From assembly GCF_000620305.1 (NCBI RefSeq), contig NZ_KK211100.1, positions 419,598 through 483,597 on the forward strand: 64,000 nt of DNA, read 5' to 3'. The position numbers were made by a program, and so were the translations under genes. Under the pieces are notes generated by a model. The model had not been told where the DNA came from. It saw only the letters and a list, made by a program, of their open reading frames with translations, and made no database searches. This stretch comes from Desulfitibacter alkalitolerans DSM 16504 (lineage in GTDB: Bacteria; Bacillota; DSM-16504; Desulfitibacterales; Desulfitibacteraceae). Every line of letters starts with the position of its first letter. The stretch's first letter is position 1. Positions 1-6,916 of this stretch are shown here, one piece after another.

Positions 1-198
1 AGCAATAAAAGTAATATATGTAGCAAAATTAGATAAAAAATAAAAATTTGTAAAATATTATCCCTATATGCTGACTGTTAATCCATCATGCAAGCCAATA
101 CTTTCCTAGTGTATGAGTATATATCATATGCTATACTAATAGTTGAAGAGAGTAATATCCCTTCATATCTTATTATTTTCCCTTTTGTTTTTTATTAA

Positions 199-226
199 CC
201 TCCCAGGGCTTTGGGAGGCTTTTTTT
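199..226 (+). terminator. Rho-independent terminator for something upstream of or at the window edge
   Basis: A 7-bp perfect stem (CCTCCCA at 199-205, TGGGAGG at 212-218) with a 6-base loop is followed by a run of T on the plus strand. It would end a plus-strand transcript. No plus-strand gene is visible in positions 1-198, so the transcript may start left of the window or be a small RNA. Nothing else is recognisable in 1-198. Confidence 0.65.
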
Positions 227-259
227 GTATTGTATATTGTATAGAAAAATGAACATAAA

Positions 260-332
260 AAGAAGCAAGCATCTCTTCGTCGGTCAGACTATTTAGGCAT
301 TGACTAGATACCTAACAGGATGCTTGCTTCTT
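260..332 (-). terminator. Long hairpin downstream of dgt, probable terminator
   Basis: A perfect 14-bp inverted repeat (260-273 with 319-332) encloses a 45-base loop. On the minus strand it is followed by a short T run (complement of 255-259), and it lies about 50 bp past the dgt stop. The loop is long for a simple terminator, so it could also be a small structured RNA. Confidence 0.5.
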
Positions 333-380
333 GGTAGTATTATTAACATAATTAATCTAGAATATACATCTATAATATTA

Positions 381-1388
381 CTAAATAATAGAAAAACCTG
401 ATGGCACAAAAAGCTTTTGATAGATGGCTATAGCATATCTATCTGTCATACCAGCTATATAATCTATAACCAGAATATCCTCATTTGTTTCAGCATCATT
501 ATGTGCTTTATATTCATTGGATATTTCCTGTGGATGATTGCAATAGTAATGGTAAATCTCCTGCACCAATCTCATGGCTTTTTTTTCTTCAGTTTTGGCC
601 AGAGAACCTATATAAACATTTCTAAACAAAAATTGTCGCAATTCATCCATTGCAGCAGATACTTCCTTGCTCATTGTTATATAAGGTTTATCCCAGCTTG
701 CATCAATCATATCTCTAACCATTTTATTAATTCTTTCACTATGCTTAAAACCAAGAACCTTAAGGCATTCCTTTGGCAGGCTTTCTAGTGACATCACTCT
801 TCCCCTAATGGCATCATCAATATCATGGTTAATATATGCTATTCTGTCAGCTATTTTTACAATCTGTCCCTCCAGTGAACTAGGGGTTACATCTCCAGTA
901 TGATTTACTATGCCGTCTCTTACTTCCCAGGTTAAATTCAATCCAGTACCTAACTCCAGTTTATCAACTACTCTTAAGCTTTGGATGTTATGCTTAAATC
1001 CCCCGGGGTGCACCTGGTTAAGGGCCGTTTCACCTGCATGGCCAAAGGGAGTGTGGCCTAAATCATGGCTTAAAGAGATAGCTTCTGCTAAATCTTCATT
1101 AAGCCTTAAGGCCCTTGCTGCAGTCCTTGCTATCTGACTTACCTCTAAAGTATGGGTTAGCCTTGTGCGAAAATGATCTCCTTCCGGTGATATGAAAACC
1201 TGTGTTTTGTGCTTAAGCCTTCTAAATGCCTTTGAGTGAATAACTCTATCCCTGTCTCTTTGAAATGCTGTACGCACATCACATGGTTTTTCCTGAACTA
1301 TTCTCCCCAGTGTAGATTTTGATTTAACAGCATAAGGGGAAAGCCAATCCTCTTCTCTTTTTTCAAAAAGCTCTCTAAGAGATGACAT
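381..1388 (-). CDS. dgt: Deoxyguanosinetriphosphate triphosphohydrolase-like HD protein
   Basis: HD-superfamily hydrolase of the dGTPase family, which cleaves dNTPs to deoxynucleosides and triphosphate. The metal-binding HD signature is visible as RLTHTLEV (near residue 80) and SHDLGHTPFGHAGE (near 110). The conserved N-terminal LSPYA and DRDRVIHSKAFRRLKHKTQVF segments are present. I chose the ATG at 1388 (MSSLREL) because an AGGAG lies just upstream. An ATG at 1400 is possible but would place that AGGAG inside the coding region. The start overlaps the end of tatC by 14 nt, suggesting translational coupling. It is the last gene before a large hairpin. Confidence 0.9.
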   Translation of the reverse strand: MSSLRELFEKREEDWLSPYAVKSKSTLGRIVQEKPCDVRTAFQRDRDRVIHSKAFRRLKHKTQVFISPEGDHFRTRLTHTLEVSQIARTAARALRLNEDLAEAISLSHDLGHTPFGHAGETALNQVHPGGFKHNIQSLRVVDKLELGTGLNLTWEVRDGIVNHTGDVTPSSLEGQIVKIADRIAYINHDIDDAIRGRVMSLESLPKECLKVLGFKHSERINKMVRDMIDASWDKPYITMSKEVSAAMDELRQFLFRNVYIGSLAKTEEKKAMRLVQEIYHYYCNHPQEISNEYKAHNDAETNEDILVIDYIAGMTDRYAIAIYQKLFVPSGFSII

Positions 1389-2118
1389 CTGTCTCCTCAT
1401 CCTCTTCTTTAACTTTTTTTCTTATTAGCCAGGCAATCAAAATACTAATTTCATAAAGCAGTATTACAGGACCTGCCATAAGCAGCTGGGAAACTACATC
1501 TGCAGGGGTTAAAACTGCGGAAATTATAAATATAATAAATATAGCGTACTTTCTTTTGGCTTTAAAAAACTTATAGTCTGCAGCACCAATTTTAACTAGA
1601 AACACCACTGCCAGGGGCAGCTGAAATACTAACCCAAATGGCAGCAGAAATCCTAAAACAAAAGCAACATATCTAGCAAATGACAGCATGGGTAACAGGT
1701 CAGCACCCTGCCCAATAAAGAAAAGTAGTGCAAGGGGCAGTACTACATAATACCCAAAAACAACCCCTGCTGCAAATAATATGGCAGACATGGGGGCTAT
1801 CATATAAACATATTTTCTTTCATGGGCATATAATGCTGGCAGAATAAAGCTCCATATCTGCCATGCAGTAAAAGGTATAGTAATTATAAATCCAGACAGG
1901 AGACTTATTTTTAATCTTGTAATAAAAACCTCTGTTACGGCAAGCTGTGCTAATTGAATATCTTTCCCAGCTATGGGAGCATTGATTATTATAAATAAAA
2001 CATCTTCGAACAGGGCAAAGCTTACCACAGTGCCAACTAATACTGCTATCACAATTCTGATAATTACTTTTCGTAATTCTTCTAAATGGTCTATTAAGGT
2101 CATTGATGTGTCTGACAT
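1375..2118 (-). CDS. tatC: Twin-arginine translocase subunit TatC
   Basis: Core membrane subunit of the Tat pathway; it recognises twin-arginine signal peptides and exports folded proteins. At 247 aa it has the usual length, with six hydrophobic segments. Family hallmarks are visible: HLEELRKVI at the N-terminus, FILPALYAHERKY in the first cytoplasmic loop region, and SAVLTPADVVSQLL before the last helices. The C-terminal tail is charged (KKVKEEDEE). The start has an AAGGGGG ribosome binding site at 8-nt spacing. No tatA is visible in the window. Confidence 0.93.
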   Translation of the reverse strand: MSDTSMTLIDHLEELRKVIIRIVIAVLVGTVVSFALFEDVLFIIINAPIAGKDIQLAQLAVTEVFITRLKISLLSGFIITIPFTAWQIWSFILPALYAHERKYVYMIAPMSAILFAAGVVFGYYVVLPLALLFFIGQGADLLPMLSFARYVAFVLGFLLPFGLVFQLPLAVVFLVKIGAADYKFFKAKRKYAIFIIFIISAVLTPADVVSQLLMAGPVILLYEISILIAWLIRKKVKEEDEETDVIS

Positions 2119-2174
2119 GAATTTGCCCCCTTGGCAGTGTAACCTTTTGAATAGTTATTCTTTATGATAGTATA

Positions 2175-2360
2175 AAACAAAACTTGGCTTGCGCCAAGTC
2201 TTTTAGAACGCAGAGGGAAGCCTTAGTCTGGTGAATAACGAACTTAGACGTTATATATCAGCTATGAAGTAAGACGCTGCGTTTTAGCCGACCGCTATCT
2301 TCAGGCAAAATTATGTTTTCTACGGCAACGAGTATGGGGCCATATTCCATTTTGCCAGAT
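2175..2360 (-). ncRNA. Candidate structured noncoding RNA with its own terminator
   Basis: This gap upstream of tatC has no credible ORF but holds nested inverted repeats. Read on the minus strand they are a GGCAAAAT/ATTTTGCC stem (2349-2356 with 2304-2311) capped by a TATGG/CCATA hairpin (2333-2344), then a 7-bp stem (2277-2283 with 2207-2213) closing a 63-base domain, then a 7-bp GC-rich hairpin (2182-2199) followed by TTTTGTTTTAT. That last hairpin is a good minus-strand terminator placed before tatC, so the RNA is either a standalone small RNA or a terminating leader. I could not assign it to a known family. Confidence 0.5.
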
Positions 2361-2430
2361 TTTTTCCCCTCCAAACTTATAAAATAGGCTAGCACAATAA
2401 AATTATACTAGCCAAAACATCCAGATTGTA

Positions 2431-2898
2431 TTAAAATTTCCAACCTTCCAAACGAACAAGTTGCAAAAAATCTATACACTCAATTTGCAGATATTGGCAT
2501 ATATTAGGAATCTTAGGCCTTTTAGCACCAAGTCCAACTGCCTTTTCTCCAGTAACCACAACAGCACTATTCACCTTTGCTAAAGCTATCACATAAGGGT
2601 CAGCCCATATGCCATCACTACTCTCATCGGGTATAAATGAAGGGTACGTTTCAACAATTTCTGAAACTACTTGCTGCATTTCCTCACTAGGCTCTAGGAA
2701 CATAAAATCTAATTCTAAAGCCCATTGATAAAGCTCATCTCCTCCTCTTTCTAGCTCAAGTAATACTTCATCAGGTGCAAAGAGTCGCTCATTCTGAGCT
2801 AAGTCAATCAAATGAGTCCACAAAGAATTAAAAATATCAGGAGGATAATCTCTTCTCCACGCATGTAGTAGGGCACTTGTATCTATACAAAAAATCAG
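2431..2898 (-). CDS. DUF4411 family PIN-like protein, CTG start inferred
   Basis: A 155-aa PIN-like (putative nuclease) protein of the DUF4411 type. No ATG lies near the 5' end. Reading in frame back from position 2823 gives IFCIDTSALLHAWRRDYPP, the expected first strand of a PIN fold with the acidic Asp. The only sensible start is a CTG at 2896-2898, which forms a CTGA overlap with the stop of the upstream gene, analogous to the usual ATGA coupling. A later acidic cluster (DESSDGIWADPYVIALA) completes the likely active site. With its ImmA/IrrE-XRE neighbour it forms a two-gene toxin-antitoxin-like pair. The function is inferred from family and context; the CTG start is an inference. Confidence 0.75.
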   Translation of the reverse strand: MIFCIDTSALLHAWRRDYPPDIFNSLWTHLIDLAQNERLFAPDEVLLELERGGDELYQWALELDFMFLEPSEEMQQVVSEIVETYPSFIPDESSDGIWADPYVIALAKVNSAVVVTGEKAVGLGAKRPKIPNICQYLQIECIDFLQLVRLEGWKF

Positions 2899-4076
2899 AA
2901 TTCTTCGCCCCTTTCTACACTTGTCAATAAAGCTTGCTCAATAGCTGGAATATGCTCTAGTTTGATTCCTCCAAGAAAATTAGAAAGATCACGAGAGCTA
3001 ATTGCTTCATTGTAATAAGCAGAAAGAACAAGGTTAGTATAAGCCGCTCCATTATTACGGAGTACTTTTCTAAAATAAGGAACATAACCACTTTTCCCAG
3101 TCTGTTGCTGTTTATATGCTTCTATAAATTCACAGCGTTTTCTCCGATACTCTGCTTCGGATGTTTTACCTAATATAAGTAGTCTTCTTAAGATCACCTC
3201 TTTACTAACCATATAACGATTAGATAGGTGACTAATTTGATAATCATCCCAATTATTGTTATAGTTTTGTCTCACAATGGTTTCACTTAATAGTGCTTCT
3301 TTAGGAACTAAGACCTCTCCTGCTACTCGATTACAATAGGTCTCTACTGTATGATCAACATCAAGATCGTTATCATGCAAATCGCAAATTCCACTTTTGT
3401 CTAATGCAATATGAACAAACTCATGAATAAGTGTAAAAATTCTACCCCGTGGAGAATCTTTGCCATTAACAGCAACTACTGGGAAAGGCTTCCGGCTAAT
3501 AGAAAATCCTCTCATCTGGTTAACATCAACATTTCCAGTTTGGAATACTAATACTCCAGTCCTTTCTATGGCAGTTGTCCATGCCCTAAGGGCTTCATAA
3601 TGATCAGACCAAGAGTGCTGTTCCTCAATTGTTATCTGAAGTAATTCTCTAATTCTACCTGCTAAACTATCAGGAGGTTCAGACATTTCAGTCTCAAAAT
3701 GAAATTGTGGAGGCTGTTCACCCAACTGCTCACTAATTTCTAATGCAATGGCTCTTCTTGCAAAAGCACGCCGAATCTCAAAACGTAAATCCGGTCTAAT
3801 TTCAACATTAGCATCGGAAAGCAAACGAAAGTCCGGCAAAGTTTGAGGCTGTTCAGGGGTTGTATGACGGTAAAATAAAGCAGAAGGTCTTCGGTAAACT
3901 CGACCTGCTTCTCTAAGTTGTCTTAAAGTTGGCTTTGCATCTCCAGATTCCCAAGCCTGAAGTCTCTCAATAGACGTTCCTATTTTATGAGCAGCTTCTT
4001 CCAAACTGTAACCAGCAGTTTGTCTGGCCCAGACTAGAATACCAGGATTCACATTTGCTCTAATACGTTTAGCCAT
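2895..4076 (-). CDS. XRE-family regulator fused to ImmA/IrrE metallopeptidase domain
   Basis: The N-terminal helix-turn-helix (about residues 10-65, AGYSLEEAAHKIGTSIERLQAWESG) is followed by a zinc-metallopeptidase domain with the HEFVHIAL motif near residue 220. This architecture is typical of cytoplasmic regulators that pair with a toxin-like partner and may cleave or bind a repressor. The start is the ATG at 4076 (MAKRIRAN), because AAGGAGGTGATT sits immediately upstream. An earlier ATG at 4094 would put this ribosome binding site inside the gene. The 3' end overlaps the DUF4411 gene by 4 nt, so the two are probably co-translated. Confidence 0.87.
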   Translation of the reverse strand: MAKRIRANVNPGILVWARQTAGYSLEEAAHKIGTSIERLQAWESGDAKPTLRQLREAGRVYRRPSALFYRHTTPEQPQTLPDFRLLSDANVEIRPDLRFEIRRAFARRAIALEISEQLGEQPPQFHFETEMSEPPDSLAGRIRELLQITIEEQHSWSDHYEALRAWTTAIERTGVLVFQTGNVDVNQMRGFSISRKPFPVVAVNGKDSPRGRIFTLIHEFVHIALDKSGICDLHDNDLDVDHTVETYCNRVAGEVLVPKEALLSETIVRQNYNNNWDDYQISHLSNRYMVSKEVILRRLLILGKTSEAEYRRKRCEFIEAYKQQQTGKSGYVPYFRKVLRNNGAAYTNLVLSAYYNEAISSRDLSNFLGGIKLEHIPAIEQALLTSVERGEEF

Positions 4077-4230
4077 CGCAATCACCTCCTTCATAAATAC
4101 TTTAAATATATTTTATCATATTCTATTGAATAATAGACTGATAAATTGGAAACGGCTATTTATATACTTCTTCCTTGAATTCAGGGATAAAGTACTTATA
4201 GTATATAGCTTTCAAAGTTATTAAGTTTCA

Positions 4231-4818
4231 TCAATATATTGTTCCTTCTTTCACAAGATAATCAATAACCCTCTGAATTTCAGTCTGTACCTTCTTATAC
4301 TCAATTTCCTTCCAGGCTTTCAGAATTGGTATAAACCGTGCATTACCGGTCAGCTTGATTTTCTCAATTAATAGCAATATCATTCCCCGGTTTCTATCCT
4401 TCAACTCCTGAACAAAACTGTAGTCTTTTCCTTCCAACAGCTTCTCAAGCTTTTGAAGCAGTTCCTCCGCATAAGTTTCCCGCTCTATCTCCCAGCCAAT
4501 TTCTGAGAAAATAAGCATGGGAAGCCTATCTCTATATTCTATTTCAAGGTATCCCTTCTTTATCATCCAATCTATCCGGCAGGTTATTTCCTGCAGGGTA
4601 AACTCCCGGTAGTATCCGTAGACAGGGCATTGATCCAGGCCATGTTTAAGAACCTTTTTGTCCTTTGAACCTTTAAGGATCTTGGAAAGCATGCTCCTTC
4701 CCCCGGTTGCAATAATTTCGTCAGCGGCACGAAGAATTGCTTTTATTTCTTCATCTGCTAGATAGCGTATGCCACCGCTGTCAAGTTCATATCTGACTCT
4801 TTGTTTTTTTCTGCTCAT
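4231..4818 (-). CDS. RQC-type winged-helix DNA-binding protein
   Basis: A 195-aa protein without a helicase domain. Its central part (LDQCPVYGYYREFTLQEITCRIDWMIKKGYLEIEYRDRLPML, in the middle third) resembles the RecQ C-terminal winged helix, including the cysteine and the wing. It matches what is annotated elsewhere as the RQC-minor-1 family. The C-terminal half is helical and charged. It probably binds DNA or structured nucleic acid; the role is unknown. It stands alone between the ImmA/IrrE pair and the toxin-antitoxin cassettes. Confidence 0.65.
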   Translation of the reverse strand: MSRKKQRVRYELDSGGIRYLADEEIKAILRAADEIIATGGRSMLSKILKGSKDKKVLKHGLDQCPVYGYYREFTLQEITCRIDWMIKKGYLEIEYRDRLPMLIFSEIGWEIERETYAEELLQKLEKLLEGKDYSFVQELKDRNRGMILLLIEKIKLTGNARFIPILKAWKEIEYKKVQTEIQRVIDYLVKEGTIY

Positions 4819-4987
4819 GGTTACACCACTTCTCTTAAGACTTATCTATTGTATTCATTAAACTGCAAAAATGCTTTAATCTTTAAAAGTTGTTCTGCCA
4901 TTTTCAAAACACCAATTGGTGACAAATTCTCCATAAAATATACATTTCCTGCTACATTATGGAAATAAGTTGAAGGAGTATTCATCC

Positions 4988-5043
4988 GTTGTCATCAAAT
5001 CGGCATTTACGGAAACCGGTGCTTTCGGTAGCGTTACAGCAAA
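4988..5043 (-). repeat. 56-bp direct repeat, left copy (gene relic)
   Basis: This segment is nearly identical to 5869-5924 in the same orientation. Both copies encode FAVTLP(K/R)APVSVNADLMTT on the minus strand and then diverge to different stops. Differences are silent or conservative (aaa/aga, tcc/tct), so the shared piece was once coding. Together the copies bracket the first toxin-antitoxin pair. The rest of the 4819-5193 gap holds only a hairpin at 5103-5137. Confidence 0.7.
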
Positions 5044-5102
5044 AGGTAATCCGCCTGTCATTGAAATCTGCTTCAGATAAATATCTATTTCCTAAAAAAC
5101 AA

Positions 5103-5137
5103 GGTACTGCTCCTTAAAAATATTAAGTGGCAGTACC
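5103..5137 (-). terminator. Hairpin downstream of the parE-like gene
   Basis: GGTACTGC (5103-5110) pairs with GCAGTACC (5130-5137), with an A/T-rich flank. It lies about 60 bp past the stop of the toxin gene at 5194. The same stem sequence recurs at 6739-6780 behind ppdK. Confidence 0.45.
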
Positions 5138-5193
5138 CTCTTTCTACATCAAGAGATTCAATAAGATCAAGGCCTGACCCTAACAACCTACAA

Positions 5194-5505
5194 CTAAATC
5201 AAATTTCTGTATTCCCGTCTTCCATCTACAACAGCATAAATCGTTACAGTCTTTTTTTCATCATCTAATTTATAAAAGACAAGATGTTTTTCCACAATGA
5301 GTACTAGATATCCCTGTTTTCTCAAAATTGAATATCTTGGTGTATTTCCCGACCTTGGAAAATCCTTTAATCTATTTATTGCTGTTTCTATTTTATCCAG
5401 ATAATTTATCGCAATATCTACACTTCCCGAATCATCAGCAATATAAAAGATGATTTCACGAAGCTGCTCCTCTGCTTTATCCGTCCTCATAATTTTGTAT
5501 TTCAT
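5194..5505 (-). CDS. RelE/ParE family toxin
   Basis: A 103-aa RelE/ParE-superfamily toxin, inferred to block translation or gyrase. The usual features are present: N-terminal TDKAEEQLREIIFYIADD helices, a central FPRSGNTPRYS loop and the C-terminal strands YLVLIVEKHLVFYKLDDEKKTVTIYAVVDGRREY. It overlaps its antitoxin gene by 4 nt (ATGA), the usual coupled arrangement with the antitoxin first. Confidence 0.88.
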   Translation of the reverse strand: MKYKIMRTDKAEEQLREIIFYIADDSGSVDIAINYLDKIETAINRLKDFPRSGNTPRYSILRKQGYLVLIVEKHLVFYKLDDEKKTVTIYAVVDGRREYRNLI

Positions 5506-5780
5506 CCATTCTTCCTCTCCATTAAAGATTTCCGAATGTCATCAAACGTATTCTGCATAGGTGCAACTCTTCCATTTTTTACATCATCTTCAGCTTCTGC
5601 CAGTGTACGTAACAACTCAAGTTCAGATTCCATCTGATAATACTTTTGCAATCCCATTACCACTGTATCTCCACGTCCATTTACAGTAATAATAATTGGT
5701 CTCTGTGTCTCCCTGCATTGCTTTGAAATTTCGCTATAATGATTTCTTAAATCAGAGGATGGTCTAATCTCAGATTCCAT
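5502..5780 (-). CDS. Phd/YefM family antitoxin
   Basis: A 92-aa Phd/YefM-like antitoxin. The N-terminal DNA-binding domain has IRPSSDLRNHYSEISK and IIITVNGRGDTVVMGLQKY. The acidic C-terminal helix would bind and neutralise the toxin encoded immediately downstream. The start has an AAGGTG ribosome binding site. Such pairs normally autorepress their promoter, which should lie in 5781-5868. Confidence 0.88.
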   Translation of the reverse strand: MESEIRPSSDLRNHYSEISKQCRETQRPIIITVNGRGDTVVMGLQKYYQMESELELLRTLAEAEDDVKNGRVAPMQNTFDDIRKSLMERKNG

Positions 5781-5868
5781 ATATACACCTTCTTTCTAAC
5801 ACTTTTCATAGTCATATCATATCATAATATGACTAAGCACTCAATAGTTCATTTGACTGCATTTGCCC

Positions 5869-5924
5869 GTTGTCATCAAATCGGCATTTACAGAAACCGG
5901 TGCTCTCGGTAGCGTTACAGCAAA
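5869..5924 (-). repeat. 56-bp direct repeat, right copy (gene relic)
   Basis: Second copy of the segment at 4988-5043. Here the minus-strand reading frame extends further upstream (through AAAQAVFKQ, 5925-5970), so this copy keeps more of the lost gene. It ends in NADLMTTGKCSQMNY and a stop. The source gene is not recognised. Confidence 0.7.
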
Positions 5925-6002
5925 TTGCTTAAATACTGCCTGGGCTGCCGCTATCATAATGGACCAATCACAATTTTTTACTATTATGGAACATTTCATG
6001 TA

Positions 6003-6341
6003 TCAGCAAACTTCATCTTCTTCAAGACTTGTATGAACTTCAAAAAGTATCCTCATAAAATCCTGACGTTCATTTAGAACTCTGATGATCTTCACTATGT
6101 CACCTTCAATTCTATAAAATACATAATTCTTTTCAATGAAGAAATACATATAATCTGTAGAAATATCAATCATTCTTCCCAAAGACACCCCTAATACGGG
6201 ATATTCCTCTAATCTCCTAACGCTGGTTGTAATCTTACCTAGAGCCTTTTGGGCAGGATCAACCCCAAAATTCCCAATAATATATGCCTTGATTCTCTGT
6301 AAATCCTCTAGAGCCTTCGGTGAGTATTCCACTTTTCTCAT
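6003..6341 (-). CDS. RelE/ParE family toxin (second pair)
   Basis: A 112-aa ParE-like toxin, clearly different from the one at 5194. The family pattern is visible: VEYSPKALEDLQRIKAYI at the N-terminus, RRLEEYPVLGVSLG in the middle, and MYFFIEKNYVFYRIEGDIVKIIRVLNERQDF near the end. It has a longer, acidic C-terminus. It lies one base after the stop of its antitoxin gene and so forms a tight two-gene operon. Confidence 0.88.
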   Translation of the reverse strand: MRKVEYSPKALEDLQRIKAYIIGNFGVDPAQKALGKITTSVRRLEEYPVLGVSLGRMIDISTDYMYFFIEKNYVFYRIEGDIVKIIRVLNERQDFMRILFEVHTSLEEDEVC

Positions 6342-6342
6342 A

Positions 6343-6588
6343 CTATAATCCTAATGAAGCTTCTACTTCATCAGCAGAAAGCCACCCTTTCTCCCTAGCT
6401 GATTTTTCCCCTTCCTCAAGCTGTGCCATAAGCCTTACCATTGCACGGAGCTTATCAAGTTCTTCAACTTTAATAATTGCATATTCACCTCTTCCATTTC
6501 TGGTAAGGTATACCGGATTGTTGTAGGATACCTCTTTTAATACTTCTGTATAATTTCTCAAATCTGATATTGGTTTAATATTTGGCAT
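6343..6588 (-). CDS. Phd/YefM family antitoxin (second pair)
   Basis: An 81-aa antitoxin with the Phd/YefM pattern IKPISDLRNYTEVLKEV and VYLTRNGRGEYAIIKVEEL, then an acidic tail. The start at 6588 (MPNIKPIS) is set by AAGGAG at 8-nt spacing. In-frame starts at 6597 and 6594 would overlap or crowd that site. Confidence 0.87.
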   Translation of the reverse strand: MPNIKPISDLRNYTEVLKEVSYNNPVYLTRNGRGEYAIIKVEELDKLRAMVRLMAQLEEGEKSAREKGWLSADEVEASLGL

Positions 6589-6738
6589 TTTCATCACTCC
6601 TTATAAATATTATAAGCTAAATCGCCAAAAACAACAAAGTAAATTAACATGTTAATTTACAGCGTTTATGTACAAGACTTGAATCAATAACGGTTTCCAC
6701 CAATCTTGAAAAAATGATTTAGTATATTGAATAAAAGA

Positions 6739-6780
6739 GGTACTGCTCTCAAAATCAAAATGAAATCAAGTAGCAGTACC
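6739..6780 (-). terminator. Hairpin downstream of ppdK
   Basis: GGTACTGCT (6739-6747) pairs with AGCAGTACC (6772-6780). Flanking A and T runs would work in both directions. It lies about 140 bp past the ppdK stop. The rest of the 6598-6916 gap shows no gene. Confidence 0.5.
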
Positions 6781-6916
6781 TTTTATTTTTACTTCAACGC
6801 CTTCGTAATTACAACACACCCTGTTATCTTATACCACTGCTATAGAGCAATCGTTTTTCGTTATACGTCTAAGTCCATGTGCATACGTCTCCAATTAAAT
6901 AGGAGGACTTTGTCAA

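Noticed and set aside
2175..2360. 6S RNA or tmRNA in the gap before tatC
   Set aside because: No central bubble or promoter mimic, no tRNA-like end and no tag frame could be identified.
4988..5924. Integron-like attC sites around the toxin-antitoxin pair
   Set aside because: The repeats lack inverted core sites and are better explained as coding relics; no integrase is present.
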